A stretch of DNA of 37,311 bases from an uncultured Erysipelotrichaceae bacterium (GCA_902800355.1 CADCEE010000010.1:1-37311); one strand, 5' to 3'; counted from the stretch's first letter, positions 15,227 through 24,663 are shown. Numbers and translations: made by a program. The notes: a model not told the origin generated them from the sequence alone.

Positions 15227-17170
15227 CTATTTGTCTGGATTTAATTCTTTATAAATGGCTTCTAACTGTTTTGCCCATTTATCACTAGAATAATTTTGCA
15301 TTGTCTTTTTAGCGTTTTTCACAATTGATCTCACATCACCAAATAACACCTTTTCAAGTCTAGAGACCCACTCAGTATAATTATGATAAATAAGAGCGTT
15401 TTCTCCATCAGTGAAAACTCCATCTAACGCTTTATCGGCTTTGGCTAATATTGGGGTCCCACATAAAGCGGCTTCAAAATAAGTTAAGCCTTGGGTTTCA
15501 AAGTTACTAGCGGTCACAAAAGCGTCGAATAAAGAATAGTAATATTTGAGCTTAGAATTCTCAATTTCCCCGACAAAAATGACGTTTTCTTCTAATTTTA
15601 GCCTTTTTGTGGCCTTTTTAAGCATTGGGATCGCATCCCCAACACCAACAATAATGAAGGCGATATTTGGCACCTCATGCTTGATTCTTGCGATATATTG
15701 AAGGGTCTCAACAATATTCTTTTCTAAGGAGACTCGACCAACATAACCAAGCACTTTCCTATTTCTTAATTTATAAGACTCTTTTAAGTTGTCGATGAGT
15801 TCTTTATCCATCTTTGAGATTTCAAATTTAGAAGCGTTAACTGGAGAAGGAATAATTCTAATATCCTTGTCCCCGATGTCCTTCTTTAATATTTCATAAC
15901 TCTTTTGAGATGGAACGGTGATAATCTTACATTCGTTATAGATACGTTGGAATATTAAACCTTTCGCGGTTTTATAAACAATGTTACCAAAATCTAAACC
16001 AAATTTATTCTGATAATATAAGTTCCACAAAGTGTGATAAGTATATAAAAGATTAATTCCTGTCATCTTTGCTAATTTTAAAGCGATAACCCCTGCAGAA
16101 TATTCTGTATGAAGATGAATATAATCAAAACCAAATAATGAAAGCATTTTAGCCGCTTTAGCGAACTGGAATGTTTTTAATATATGAAGTTCTTTATAAT
16201 TCCTTACTAACGAAAAATAAGTTGAAGGGATAGGAATATAAGTTTCATTAGGTAATTCTTTATATGATGTACCTTTATGCCATAACGCAGCAATATAAAC
16301 GTCATAGCCAAGTTTCTGTAACTCTAATTGGAGTAAATCCATAACAACAGCGACCCCACTCACAAATAAAGGACAAACATCAGTTAATAAAGCGATTCTT
16401 TTTTTATTAGGGATGCCGTCAATTTCATTAAATAATCTATTAAAGAAGTTATCATTTAAAATCGCTTCTTCTGGTAAAGCAGAATTCTTATATTTAGATT
16501 TCTTTCCCACTAAACGGTTATAGTGATGTTTCTTATAATACTCTTCTAATCTTAAGGATAATATGTCTTTATAAAATAAATAATGTCCACATACTGGATA
16601 AGAAGAAAATTTCACATTTGGATTTAGATGACCTTTTTCATAAATCTTATATCTAGTATCTAAAGAAATAACTTCGTCATTTTGACCAAAGTGAATAAAG
16701 GTAGGAATAGAAAACTTACTAATCTCATCACTTAATTCATATTCCGCCTTATAAGAATTAACTGGAGAAATTAAAATCATCCTATCGATATTTAAATCTG
16801 GATTCTTATGCGCTTTAGTGGCTAGATAGGCTCCTACACCAAAACCTAATAAGATTAATCTTTGATCTTTTCTAATCACTTTTTGAGAGAATAATTCATG
16901 AAGAATTCTTTCAAAGACATCGAAATAATATTCTAAATATAAAACACGGTCATTCTTTGTTAATAAATTAACAACAATAACTTGTTCTCCTCTATTTATG
17001 ATTGGAGCAAGTAAATCATAGTACTGTCTTTCTCCTTCAAAATGAAAAAGCGGAAAGACAACAATATCTTTCAAATTGTTCTTGCTATTATAGAAGCTCA
17101 CCTGATAAGGGTTATGATCTAATAAGATTTCGATTTGTCTACCCTTGAAGGCTGGTCGAGATTTCGCCAT
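15227..17170 (-). CDS. Fusion of an alpha/beta-hydrolase-like domain and a GT4 glycosyltransferase
   Basis: 647 aa from the ATG at 17170. Residues about 15-225 look like an alpha/beta hydrolase: the strand-elbow LLGFGVGAY, an Asp in FGQNDEV, and a His in CGHYLF. The elbow has Gly where the nucleophile Ser should be (GFGVG instead of G-x-S-x-G). Residues about 255-640 are a GT-B enzyme of family GT4 (LLTDVCPLFVSGVAVV, HLHTEYSAG, GYVGRVSLEKN, and the E-x7-E region in SNFETQGLTYFEA), closest in pattern to mollicute/bacilli diacylglycerol glucosyltransferases. A glycolipid role at the inner membrane face is likely but inferred. A TTG at 17188 is in frame, but a -10 box overlaps that codon, so the ATG is preferred. 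Downstream partner: the zinc-ribbon membrane protein. Confidence 0.85.
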   Translation of the reverse strand: MAKSRPAFKGRQIEILLDHNPYQVSFYNSKNNLKDIVVFPLFHFEGERQYYDLLAPIINRGEQVIVVNLLTKNDRVLYLEYYFDVFERILHELFSQKVIRKDQRLILLGFGVGAYLATKAHKNPDLNIDRMILISPVNSYKAEYELSDEISKFSIPTFIHFGQNDEVISLDTRYKIYEKGHLNPNVKFSSYPVCGHYLFYKDILSLRLEEYYKKHHYNRLVGKKSKYKNSALPEEAILNDNFFNRLFNEIDGIPNKKRIALLTDVCPLFVSGVAVVMDLLQLELQKLGYDVYIAALWHKGTSYKELPNETYIPIPSTYFSLVRNYKELHILKTFQFAKAAKMLSLFGFDYIHLHTEYSAGVIALKLAKMTGINLLYTYHTLWNLYYQNKFGLDFGNIVYKTAKGLIFQRIYNECKIITVPSQKSYEILKKDIGDKDIRIIPSPVNASKFEISKMDKELIDNLKESYKLRNRKVLGYVGRVSLEKNIVETLQYIARIKHEVPNIAFIIVGVGDAIPMLKKATKRLKLEENVIFVGEIENSKLKYYYSLFDAFVTASNFETQGLTYFEAALCGTPILAKADKALDGVFTDGENALIYHNYTEWVSRLEKVLFGDVRSIVKNAKKTMQNYSSDKWAKQLEAIYKELNPDK

Positions 17171-17176
17171 AAAATA

Positions 17177-17205
17177 ATTGTAACCCAAATTTACTTTTAT
17201 TTGAA
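17177..17205 (-). promoter_or_regulatory. Predicted leaderless promoter for the hydrolase-glycosyltransferase gene
   Basis: Minus sense: -35 TTCAAA (17200-17205), spacer of exactly 17 nt, -10 TACAAT (17177-17182), then 6 nt to the ATG at 17170. There is no SD. This is the best-formed of the five leaderless-type promoters in the window. Confidence 0.6.
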
Positions 17206-17206
17206 T

Positions 17207-17238
17207 ACAAAAACCCCACCTACTATAAATAGATGAGG
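17207..17238 (-). terminator. Rho-independent terminator of the ribosomal protein operon
   Basis: In minus sense CCTCATCTA pairs with TAGGTGGGG (9 bp including two G-U, 7-nt loop), followed by five T. It lies 19 nt past the rplQ stop and overlaps the region just upstream of the next gene's promoter. Confidence 0.75.
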
Positions 17239-17256
17239 TCTTGTATAAATAATTAA

Positions 17257-17658
17257 TTATTCAACCCAAGTAACTAAAACGATTGGGGCGTCATCTCCAC
17301 GACGGTTTTCAAGCTTTAATCTTCTTGTATAACCACCACTACGTCCTTTAAATTTAGGACCAATGACAGAGAATAATTTATCTAAAGCAGAGACTCCTTC
17401 ACTAGCTTCGATGTTTCTCACGAATCTAGCGGCTTCTCTTTTAGCGTTCATAACGTCTTCTTTTTTCGCTAATGTAACTAAACGATCAGCTTCTTTAACA
17501 ACATCACGAGCGACAGCTTCAGTAACTTTGACGGATTCATGAATAATTAAATCAGTCACAACATTACGAAGCATATTTTCATATTTACTTTTAGTATAAG
17601 CGGCCTTAAATCTAACGCCGGTTTTACCATGTACATTTTTACGACCTTGTGCTGGCAT
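17257..17658 (-). CDS. rplQ: 50S ribosomal protein L17
   Basis: 133 aa. The body (MLRNVVTDLIIHESVKVTEAVARDVVKEADRLVTLAKK) and the C-terminal GGYTRRLKLENRRGDDAPIV are classical L17. The first residues (MPAQGRKNVHGKTGVRFKAAYTK) differ from the usual compact R-K-L-G-R-x-x-x-H-R start, so the N-terminus is lineage-specific. L17 sits near the peptide exit site. It is the last gene of the operon, 20 nt after rpoA, and is followed by a terminator rather than by ecfA1 as in many relatives. Confidence 0.96.
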   Translation of the reverse strand: MPAQGRKNVHGKTGVRFKAAYTKSKYENMLRNVVTDLIIHESVKVTEAVARDVVKEADRLVTLAKKEDVMNAKREAARFVRNIEASEGVSALDKLFSVIGPKFKGRSGGYTRRLKLENRRGDDAPIVLVTWVE

Positions 17659-17677
17659 AATATATTTTCCTTTCTAA

Positions 17678-18643
17678 TTATTCAAAATCTCTAAATGATA
17701 AACCAATGGATTGAAGTTTTTCTTTAATTTCTTTTAAAGACTTCTTACCAAGATTTTTAACTTTCATCATTTCTTCTTCGCTCTTCTCAGTTAATTCTAA
17801 GACAGTGCCAATATTTGCTCTTTTTAAGCAGTTATAGCTTCTGACGGATAAATCGAGATCTTCAATAGTGATGTTCTCATATTTATTTTCTTCAACTGTA
17901 ACCACTTCTTTTTCGATATTGATATCTTGAGTAATTTCAGCGAGAGTTAAGAATTTGTTAAGGTGTTCAATTAATAGTCTAGCCGCCCAAACAACAGCTT
18001 CTTGAGGAAGAATAGAGCCATTAGTCCAAACTTCTAATGTAAGTTTATCAAACTTGGAATCGTGACCAACACGAGTGTTATCAACGATATAGTTTGCTTT
18101 TCTTACTGGAGAATAGTTGCTATCAGTAGCAATAACTCCCACTGGGAAATTTGGATGTAAGACTTTATTTTGTTCACCAGTGAAATATCCTCTACCATTT
18201 CTAGCGTGAAGAACCATATGTAATTTGCCGCCTTCGGCTACATGAGCAAGTACGACATCTTTATTAACAACTTCAACACCTGTTGGGCAAACAATATCTG
18301 CACCAGTAACAACTTTACCTTCTTCGACATTAATTTCAAGTCTCTTATTAGCGTCATCAGCTTCATCAATCTTTAAAACTAAATCTTTAAGATTTAAGAT
18401 GATAGACGTAACATCTTCTTCAACGCCTTCTAAGCTTGAAAATTCGTGTTGTGCACCTTCAACTTCAACAGCGTAGATGCTTGCTCCAGGAAGAGCGGAT
18501 AAAAGAACTCTTCTTAAAGCGTTACCAAGGGTTAATCCGAATCCTCTTTCAAGAGGTTCAATGACGAAACGACCATAATTTTCATTACCATCATAGTCAG
18601 CTTGGGTGATGCCAAATCTTTCGAATGGATTTGCAATTTTCAT
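17678..18643 (-). CDS. rpoA: DNA-directed RNA polymerase alpha subunit
   Basis: 321 aa, a typical length. The alpha-NTD (about 1-230) has the dimerisation segment GLTLGNALRRVLLSALPGA, and the alpha-CTD (about 258-315) has NCLKRANIGTVLELTEKSEEEMMKVKNLGKKSL, which binds UP elements and activators. It sits between rpsK and rplQ as in most bacteria. SD AGGAGG precedes the ATG. Confidence 0.98.
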   Translation of the reverse strand: MKIANPFERFGITQADYDGNENYGRFVIEPLERGFGLTLGNALRRVLLSALPGASIYAVEVEGAQHEFSSLEGVEEDVTSIILNLKDLVLKIDEADDANKRLEINVEEGKVVTGADIVCPTGVEVVNKDVVLAHVAEGGKLHMVLHARNGRGYFTGEQNKVLHPNFPVGVIATDSNYSPVRKANYIVDNTRVGHDSKFDKLTLEVWTNGSILPQEAVVWAARLLIEHLNKFLTLAEITQDINIEKEVVTVEENKYENITIEDLDLSVRSYNCLKRANIGTVLELTEKSEEEMMKVKNLGKKSLKEIKEKLQSIGLSFRDFE

Positions 18644-18662
18644 TGTAGTTTCCTCCTATAAA

Positions 18663-19046
18663 TTAACCACGTGGACGTTTTGGTGGACGGCAACCATTAT
18701 GTGGAATTGGAGTTGTGTCAACGATGGACATAACTTGTAATCCCGCAACCGCTAAAGAACGGATAGCGCCTTCTCTACCTGGGCCTGGGCCTTTGACATC
18801 AACATCAACTTGTCTAATGCCTTGTTCGTATGCACTCTTTGCTGCGGCTTCGCTAGCTTGTTGAGCAGCAAATGGTGTGGATTTCTTCGCTCCTTTAAAA
18901 CCTAATGCACCAGCACTACTCCAGGCGATGGCATTGCCATCGATGTCAGTAATAGTAACGATGGTGTTATTGAATGTGGAGTGGATGTGGGCCACGCCTT
19001 TGGTATAGGAACGTTTGACTTTCTTTTTACGTACAACTTTAGCCAT
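18663..19046 (-). CDS. rpsK: 30S ribosomal protein S11
   Basis: 127 aa. Family signatures include [43 protein letters not shown] and the conserved C-terminus [12 protein letters not shown]. It lines the mRNA exit channel on the 30S platform with S7 and S18. Located between rpsM and rpoA. Confidence 0.98.
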   Translation of the reverse strand: MAKVVRKKKVKRSYTKGVAHIHSTFNNTIVTITDIDGNAIAWSSAGALGFKGAKKSTPFAAQQASEAAAKSAYEQGIRQVDVDVKGPGPGREGAIRSLAVAGLQVMSIVDTTPIPHNGCRPPKRPRG

Positions 19047-19064
19047 AATACATCTCTCCTTTCA

Positions 19065-19439
19065 TTATTTAGGTGCGACTTTCTTGTTCGCAATTGTTTT
19101 ACGTGGACCTTTACGGGTACGCGCATTTGTTTTGGTTTTTTGACCGCGGACAGGTAAACCTTTTTTATGTCTAATACCACGGTAACAACCAATTTCAGTT
19201 AATCTTTTGATATTTAAGGCGACTTCTCTTCTTAAATCACCTTCGACTTTTAATTTTGCGATTTCTGCTCTGATGGCGTTCATTTGCGCATCACTTAAGT
19301 CTTTCACTCTAATGGTGGAATCAACTTTAGCAGCTTCACAAATTTTTTGTGCAGTAGTTCTGCCAATACCGTAAATATAGGTAAGGGAGAAACCTACTTG
19401 TTTGTCGTTTGGAATATCAACACCAACAATACGTGCCAT
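19065..19439 (-). CDS. rpsM: 30S ribosomal protein S13
   Basis: 124 aa. It starts [13 protein letters not shown] and has the [13 protein letters not shown] helix-two-turn-helix and the [10 protein letters not shown]-type motif ([23 protein letters not shown]) near the C-terminus, which contacts tRNA and forms inter-subunit bridges. Located directly after rpmJ in the alpha part of the operon. Confidence 0.98.
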   Translation of the reverse strand: MARIVGVDIPNDKQVGFSLTYIYGIGRTTAQKICEAAKVDSTIRVKDLSDAQMNAIRAEIAKLKVEGDLRREVALNIKRLTEIGCYRGIRHKKGLPVRGQKTKTNARTRKGPRKTIANKKVAPK

Positions 19440-19458
19440 ATTCTAATTTCCTCCTATA

Positions 19459-19572
19459 TTAACCTTGTCTTTGCTTGTGTTTTGGATCACTACAAATGAC
19501 CATGATTTTGCCATGTCTTTTGATGACTCTACACTTTGAGCAAATAGGTTTGACTGAAGGTCTGACTTTCAT
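19459..19572 (-). CDS. rpmJ: 50S ribosomal protein L36
   Basis: A 37-aa protein between infA and rpsM. It begins [14 protein letters not shown] and ends with the family tail [10 protein letters not shown]. Zinc ligands are visible as Cys11, Cys14, Cys27 and His32, so this is the zinc-binding (C+) paralogue type. SD AGGAGG lies upstream of the ATG. Position and length are canonical. Confidence 0.97.
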   Translation of the reverse strand: MKVRPSVKPICSKCRVIKRHGKIMVICSDPKHKQRQG

Positions 19573-19605
19573 AATTTCTTTCCTCCTTAATAGTTTTGAC
19601 CAGGA

Positions 19606-19824
19606 CTATTTAAACCTGAATGTTATACGGCCCCGTGTTAAATCATAAGGCGAGATTTCTACGGTAACTTTATCACCTGGAAGAATGCGAATGTAATTCA
19701 TTCGGATTTTACCAGAAACGGTAGCCAAGATTACCATGTCGTTTTCAAGTTTGACTCTAAACATTGCGTTAGGAAGAGTCTCAGTTACGACCGCCTGTAC
19801 TTCGATGACATTCTCTTTAGACAT
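19606..19824 (-). CDS. infA: Translation initiation factor IF-1
   Basis: 72 aa, the standard length: an S1/OB-fold protein with ALPNAMFRV-type ([13 protein letters not shown]), [16 protein letters not shown] and [13 protein letters not shown] segments. It binds the 30S A site during initiation. Its ATG directly follows the map stop codon (TAAATG), so it is probably coupled to map. Confidence 0.98.
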   Translation of the reverse strand: MSKENVIEVQAVVTETLPNAMFRVKLENDMVILATVSGKIRMNYIRILPGDKVTVEISPYDLTRGRITFRFK

Positions 19825-20586
19825 TTATTCTTCTCCTTCATACATTGTAATAATTTCAATTCCGCTACTAGTGACGATCACTGTGTTTTCATAGTGAGCA
19901 GTTAATTTGTGGTCTTTAGAGACCGCTGTCCAGCCATCAGGAAGTATCCTGATGTCTTTTTTACCTTCTAGAACCATAGGTTCTATACATAGTGACATGC
20001 CTGGTTCAATCTTCATTCCTGTTCCAGCTTTGCCGTAATTAGGAATAGTTGGATCTTCGTGCATATGAGTGCCAATTGAGTGACCAGTATAATCACGAGT
20101 AACATTATAACCATGAGATTCTACATAAGTCTGTATGGCGTGACTTATATCTCCAATATAATTACCGACTTTCACTTGTTTTAAGCCTTCAAAGAATGCC
20201 TCTTTAGTGACTTTAACAATTGCTTCGGCTCTATTGGAGAGCTTACCGACCGCGAAGGTTCGGCAAGCATCCGCCATATAGCCCTGATAAGACGCCACTA
20301 AATCCACTGAGACGATATCACCTTCTTTAAGAATTTTCTTTTTAGAGGGGATACCATGTACTAACTCTTCATTAACAGATACACACGCATTAGCGGGATA
20401 ATCATAATATCCTTTTTCCGCGCTGATACACCCATGTTTAATGAATGTTTTATTCACAATTTCATCAATGTCCATTGTGGTCATCCCTGGTCTAATGGAT
20501 TCTCCAATAATCTTGAAGGCATCAGCGACAGCCTGACCAGCAACTTTCATTAATGCAAATTCTCGAGGGGATTTAATGTACACCAT
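19825..20586 (-). CDS. map: Methionine aminopeptidase, type I
   Basis: 253 aa, pita-bread fold. The five metal ligands are visible: Asp in SVDLVASY, Asp in YMADACRTF, His in GHSIGTHMHEDP, Glu in CIEPM, and Glu in HYENT. It removes the initiator Met from nascent proteins. It lacks the N-terminal zinc/SH3 extension, as usual for type Ia. Located 2 nt after adk. Confidence 0.97.
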   Translation of the reverse strand: MVYIKSPREFALMKVAGQAVADAFKIIGESIRPGMTTMDIDEIVNKTFIKHGCISAEKGYYDYPANACVSVNEELVHGIPSKKKILKEGDIVSVDLVASYQGYMADACRTFAVGKLSNRAEAIVKVTKEAFFEGLKQVKVGNYIGDISHAIQTYVESHGYNVTRDYTGHSIGTHMHEDPTIPNYGKAGTGMKIEPGMSLCIEPMVLEGKKDIRILPDGWTAVSKDHKLTAHYENTVIVTSSGIEIITMYEGEE

Positions 20587-20588
20587 AG

Positions 20589-21239
20589 TTATTTCTTTAA
20601 GTATGAAGAAACTTCATCGAATAATACTTCTTTACCAATTAGAGAGTTAAATGACTCTAATAGCCCAAGCTTCTTATAATAATCAAGAAGTGGTTTGGTT
20701 TCAGAAACATAATGTTCCAATCTTACTTTGAGAGCTTCTTCGTTGTCATCTTTTCTTTGATAGAGTGGTCCTCCACATAAATCACAGACACCTTCCACTT
20801 TTGGTTTCATGGTAACTACGTGATATGGAGCGCCACAATTTTTACAGACTCGACGACCGGAGATTCTTCTCACAAGTTCTTCGTTATCACAGTCTAAATT
20901 GATAACCGCTTCGATTGGTCGAGAGATACTTTTAGCAATTTCATTTAACGCTTCCGCTTGAGGAAGAGTTCTAGGGAAACCGTCAAGAAGGAACCCAGCT
21001 TCACAGTCAGGTTGACTTAATCTCTCTTTTACTAAGCCAATAGTAACATCATCAGGGACTAAATCACCCTTATTGATATAACTAGCGGCAAGTAAGCCTA
21101 GTTCAGTTTGTGCTTTAATCGCTTCTCTAAACATATCTCCAGTAGAAATATGTACGAGACTTAAAGCTTCTTTTAATTGCTTAGCAAGTGTGCCCTTGCC
21201 TGCTCCTGGTGGGCCCATTAAAATGATGTTCTTTTTCAT
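20589..21239 (-). CDS. adk: Adenylate kinase
   Basis: 216 aa, long-LID form. The P-loop is GPPGAGKGT (residues 8-16), followed by HISTGDMFR and LDGFPRTLPQA. The LID carries four Cys as CKNC and CDLC, a structural zinc site usual in Gram-positives. It converts ATP plus AMP to two ADP. It sits 5 nt after secY in the usual secY-adk-map order. Confidence 0.98.
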   Translation of the reverse strand: MKKNIILMGPPGAGKGTLAKQLKEALSLVHISTGDMFREAIKAQTELGLLAASYINKGDLVPDDVTIGLVKERLSQPDCEAGFLLDGFPRTLPQAEALNEIAKSISRPIEAVINLDCDNEELVRRISGRRVCKNCGAPYHVVTMKPKVEGVCDLCGGPLYQRKDDNEEALKVRLEHYVSETKPLLDYYKKLGLLESFNSLIGKEVLFDEVSSYLKK

Positions 21240-21244
21240 AATAA

Positions 21245-22621
21245 TTAATGACCTCCTGAAGCCACAACTTCATCGAATGATTTACCAGCGAGTAAACCAT
21301 CAATTTGGTTATTAAGTTCTAAGCAAACACCGACAACAATGATCATACCGGTACCACCCATGACTAAGCTAGCATCTCCACCAAAGACACCACTCATAGT
21401 GAGAATTGGAGGGAGCGAAGCAATTAGTACGAGTGCGGCTGCACCGATAAAGGTCACTCTATTTAAGACACGACGGATATATCTTTCGGTTTCAATACCT
21501 GGTTTAACTCCAGGAATATAGCTTCCATTCTTTTGGAAGTTTTCCGCCATTTGTTCTGGGTTGATTTGTAAGTTCGCATAGAAGAATGTAAACGCCACAA
21601 CAAGGACAATATAGATAATTAATCCCCAAGGCATTTTCCAACTTCCCATGTCGTATAGTTCACTGGTAGAGAAGATCTTCAACCAACCAGCATTCGCGCC
21701 TTCACTAGAGACAAATGCCGCAATGACACTAGGTGCCATGAGTAATGAAGAGGCGAAGATGACAGGAATAACTCCTGCACTATTAATTTTGATTGGTAAG
21801 AAGCTCGCTCTAGCCATTGATTGAGTTTGTCCACCACCTTTTCCAGAGTGTTGAATTGGGATTTTACGCTGTGATAACTCAATAAACGTAACGAATGCGA
21901 TAATGACGAGATAAGCAACAACATATAGTATGAATTTGAATACTCCAGCAATAACCAAACTATCAGGAGCACCACCTGTACTACTAATATAAGTAGTAAA
22001 GGCATGAGCGAATTGATTTGGTAATGAACAGACAATACCAGCAAAGATGATCATAGAGATACCGTTACCGATACCTTTAACGGAGATTTGGTCACCAAGC
22101 CACATCACAAGCATAGAGCCTGCAAGCATGACGATGATGATATATAAATATCCTAACCATCCATTGCCACTCGCATTTAATGTTTCCATTAATGTGAATG
22201 TCACACCACTATCAGCGGAGTTTTCAATTGTTTTGATAATACCATATGCTTGAACCGCACCTAATAATAAGGTTAGGTAACGGGTTGCATATTCCATTTT
22301 CCTTCTTCCGTATTGACCTTGACGTCTAAGCTCACTAAGAGCTGGAAGTACATCAGTTGATAATAATTGCACAATAATTTGTGCGGTGATGTATGGAGAG
22401 ACGCCGAGAGCGAAGATGGAGAACGTTTGTAACGTGCCTCCACCAAGTAAGTTCATAAGCGATAAGGCAGACCCGGAATTGAGATACTCATCAAATCCTG
22501 AGACTTTAACTCCCGGGACTGTTATCTGTGCTCCGATACGGAAGATAAAGAGAATGAGGACCGTAAATAAAATACGGTTCATGATTTCTTTATTTTTAAG
22601 AATCGAAGCAATCTTTTTCAT
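21245..22621 (-). CDS. secY: Protein translocase subunit SecY
   Basis: 458 aa with about ten membrane segments. Family signatures include GVSPYITAQIIVQLL (plug region), the cytoplasmic loop IPIQHSGKGGGQTQSMARASFLPIKINSAGVIPVIFAS and the late loop NPEQMAENFQKNGSYIPGVKPG. It forms the SecYEG channel. Start 3 nt past the rplO stop; the N-terminus KKIASILKNKEIMNRILFTVL is normal. Confidence 0.97.
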   Translation of the reverse strand: MKKIASILKNKEIMNRILFTVLILFIFRIGAQITVPGVKVSGFDEYLNSGSALSLMNLLGGGTLQTFSIFALGVSPYITAQIIVQLLSTDVLPALSELRRQGQYGRRKMEYATRYLTLLLGAVQAYGIIKTIENSADSGVTFTLMETLNASGNGWLGYLYIIIVMLAGSMLVMWLGDQISVKGIGNGISMIIFAGIVCSLPNQFAHAFTTYISSTGGAPDSLVIAGVFKFILYVVAYLVIIAFVTFIELSQRKIPIQHSGKGGGQTQSMARASFLPIKINSAGVIPVIFASSLLMAPSVIAAFVSSEGANAGWLKIFSTSELYDMGSWKMPWGLIIYIVLVVAFTFFYANLQINPEQMAENFQKNGSYIPGVKPGIETERYIRRVLNRVTFIGAAALVLIASLPPILTMSGVFGGDASLVMGGTGMIIVVGVCLELNNQIDGLLAGKSFDEVVASGGH

Positions 22622-22623
22622 AA

Positions 22624-23064
22624 TTAGATTACCTCAGCGGTTCCACCTGCGGCTTTAATAGCTTCTAGAGCACTCTTAGAGAACTTGCTTGCTTGAACAG
22701 TTAATGCTTTTTCAAGTTTGCCTTTTCCTAAGACTTTCACACCGCAATATTCTTTGCCGATTAAACCGGCTTCTTTAAGAAGGGCAGAATTGACGACTTT
22801 GCCAGCTTCGAATTTATTTAAATCTTCGACATTAACAACAGCGTATTCAACGCGATTGACATTCTTAAAACCTCTTTTTGGAAGTCTTCTCCATAATGGC
22901 ATTTGTCCACCTTCAAAGCCTAAAGCGACTCCACCACCACTACGGGCGTTTTGTCCTTTATGACCTTTACCAGCGGTCTTGCCGTTTCCGGAGCCGATGC
23001 CTCTACCTTTACGGTAGTGAGCGCTTCTACTACCTTCTACTGCTTGTAATTCATGTAATTTCAT
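22624..23064 (-). CDS. rplO: 50S ribosomal protein L15
   Basis: 146 aa. The N-terminal Gly/Arg-rich extension ([24 protein letters not shown]) penetrates the 23S rRNA and the C-terminal globular domain ends in AAGGTAEVI. Normally preceded by rpmD (L30); here rpsE ends only 14 nt upstream, leaving no room for it. Confidence 0.97.
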   Translation of the reverse strand: MKLHELQAVEGSRSAHYRKGRGIGSGNGKTAGKGHKGQNARSGGGVALGFEGGQMPLWRRLPKRGFKNVNRVEYAVVNVEDLNKFEAGKVVNSALLKEAGLIGKEYCGVKVLGKGKLEKALTVQASKFSKSALEAIKAAGGTAEVI

Positions 23065-23078
23065 GTGACTAAGCCTCC

Positions 23079-23714
23079 TTATTCTTTGCTACGAAGAGCT
23101 TGCATTTCTTTGTAGCTCTTGAGGTTGTCTAAGCCTTGGTTGGTCGCTCTAATGATATTAATTGGAGCGCGACTACCATAGACTTTAGAGCACACGTTTT
23201 GAACGCCAGCAAGTTCTAAGATAGCTCTAACTGGGCCACCAGCGATAATACCAGTACCTTCAGGAGCAGGTTTTAAATAAACATTGCAAGCGCCATATTT
23301 ACCAACCACTTCGTGGGAAATAGTATTTCCTTTAACTAAATGGATGGAATATAACTTTTTACGAGCTTGTTCACTAGCCTTTTTGATGGCATCTGGGACT
23401 TCAGCAGCTTTACTTAAGGCAAAGCCATAATGTCCTTTATGATCACCAACAACAACAAGGGCGGTGAATTTCATACGACGTCCACCTTTAACGGTTTTAG
23501 AAACACGGTTGATGTAAACGACTCTTTCTTCGAATTCGTCTTTTACTTCTTTACGTTCTCTTCTATCGTCTTTTCTACCAGGTTTTCCGCCTTTACGGTC
23601 ACCATGAGGACGTCTATCTCCGCGTGGAGCTCTTTCTTCTTTAGGAGCTTCAGTGGCTGGAGCTTCTGCTTTTGCTTCTTCTACTGGAGCAGCAACAACT
23701 TTTTCTTCTTCCAT
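23079..23714 (-). CDS. rpsE: 30S ribosomal protein S5 with an N-terminal charged extension
   Basis: 211 aa, about 45 longer than the usual 165. Residues about 1-55 are low-complexity, first acidic/Ala-rich ([20 protein letters not shown]) then Arg/Lys/Gly-rich. The S5 domain begins around [33 protein letters not shown] and has the dsRNA-binding and ribosomal S5 C-terminal parts in full. S5 helps helicase activity and fidelity at the mRNA entrance. It is directly followed by rplO with no rpmD. Confidence 0.97.
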   Translation of the reverse strand: MEEEKVVAAPVEEAKAEAPATEAPKEERAPRGDRRPHGDRKGGKPGRKDDRRERKEVKDEFEERVVYINRVSKTVKGGRRMKFTALVVVGDHKGHYGFALSKAAEVPDAIKKASEQARKKLYSIHLVKGNTISHEVVGKYGACNVYLKPAPEGTGIIAGGPVRAILELAGVQNVCSKVYGSRAPINIIRATNQGLDNLKSYKEMQALRSKE

Positions 23715-23728
23715 GATTAATCTCCTTA

Positions 23729-24085
23729 TTAGAATTCTAAGCCAGCTTCACGAGCGGCTTCTGCAAGGGCTTTGACACGTCCGTGATAAATATAACCACT
23801 TCTATCAAAGACCACTTTCTTAATTTTCTTGGCTTTAGCCTTACTAGCTAAATCCGCACCAACTTTACTAGCGGCTTCAATGTTGGAGCCATTTTCAAGT
23901 TTTAAGCTCATAGAGCTAGAAGCCACTAAAGTGACTTTCTTCACATCATCAATAATTTGAGCTTCGATGTTTTTGTTAGAACGATAGACACATAATCTTG
24001 GACAACTAGTTGTACCTGAGACTTTAGCTCTAACACGGGCATGTCTTCTTTTTCTAGAGACATTTTTGCTTTCTTTAGAAACCAT
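23729..24085 (-). CDS. rplR: 50S ribosomal protein L18
   Basis: 118 aa. Signatures are [33 protein letters not shown] and the C-terminal [26 protein letters not shown]. It binds 5S rRNA with L5. Canonical position between rplF and rpsE. Confidence 0.97.
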   Translation of the reverse strand: MVSKESKNVSRKRRHARVRAKVSGTTSCPRLCVYRSNKNIEAQIIDDVKKVTLVASSSMSLKLENGSNIEAASKVGADLASKAKAKKIKKVVFDRSGYIYHGRVKALAEAAREAGLEF

Positions 24086-24106
24086 TTTGTATACCTACCT
24101 TTCTAA

Positions 24107-24652
24107 CTATTTCTTACCGCCAGCACGTTTACCTTCTTTAGTGGCAACGTATTCATCTTTATAACGAATACCTTTTCCTAAATATGGTTCTGGTGGTCTC
24201 ACTTCACGGATTCTAGCAGCGGTTTGACCAACTGCTTGCTTATCAATACCTTCAACGTCGATTTCTGTTGGGGAGAGTAATGTAACTTTCACTCCTTCAT
24301 TAGGCTTGATTGTAACGGTGTGGCTATATCCAGCCCATAAGACAACGTTAGCACCTTGCATTTGGGCTTTATAACCAATACCTCTCATTTCTAATGATTT
24401 CTTATATCCTTCGGAAACTCCAACAATAGCGTTATGGATATTAGCACGAGTAGTACCGTGATTTTGTTTTGTTTGTTTTAAGTCGTTTGCTCTTTTGCAA
24501 ACCACTGTGGTTCCTTCGACTTCTACGGAAATACCGCGATTGACTGGGACCACTAAGCTACCTTTGGCGCCACTAACTTTAACATTAGAGCCTTCAACGG
24601 TAACTGTCACTCCAGCAGGAAGAGCAATGTGTTTGTTACCAATACGTGACAT
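24107..24652 (-). CDS. rplF: 50S ribosomal protein L6
   Basis: 181 aa, two tandem L6 domains. MSRIGNKHIALPAGV opens the protein, and the second domain carries GIDKQAVGQTAARIREVRPPEPYLGKGIRY, the conserved rRNA-binding loop. It sits near the sarcin-ricin loop and the factor-binding site. Located between rpsH and rplR. Confidence 0.97.
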   Translation of the reverse strand: MSRIGNKHIALPAGVTVTVEGSNVKVSGAKGSLVVPVNRGISVEVEGTTVVCKRANDLKQTKQNHGTTRANIHNAIVGVSEGYKKSLEMRGIGYKAQMQGANVVLWAGYSHTVTIKPNEGVKVTLLSPTEIDVEGIDKQAVGQTAARIREVRPPEPYLGKGIRYKDEYVATKEGKRAGGKK

Positions 24653-24663
24653 AACTTTCCTCC

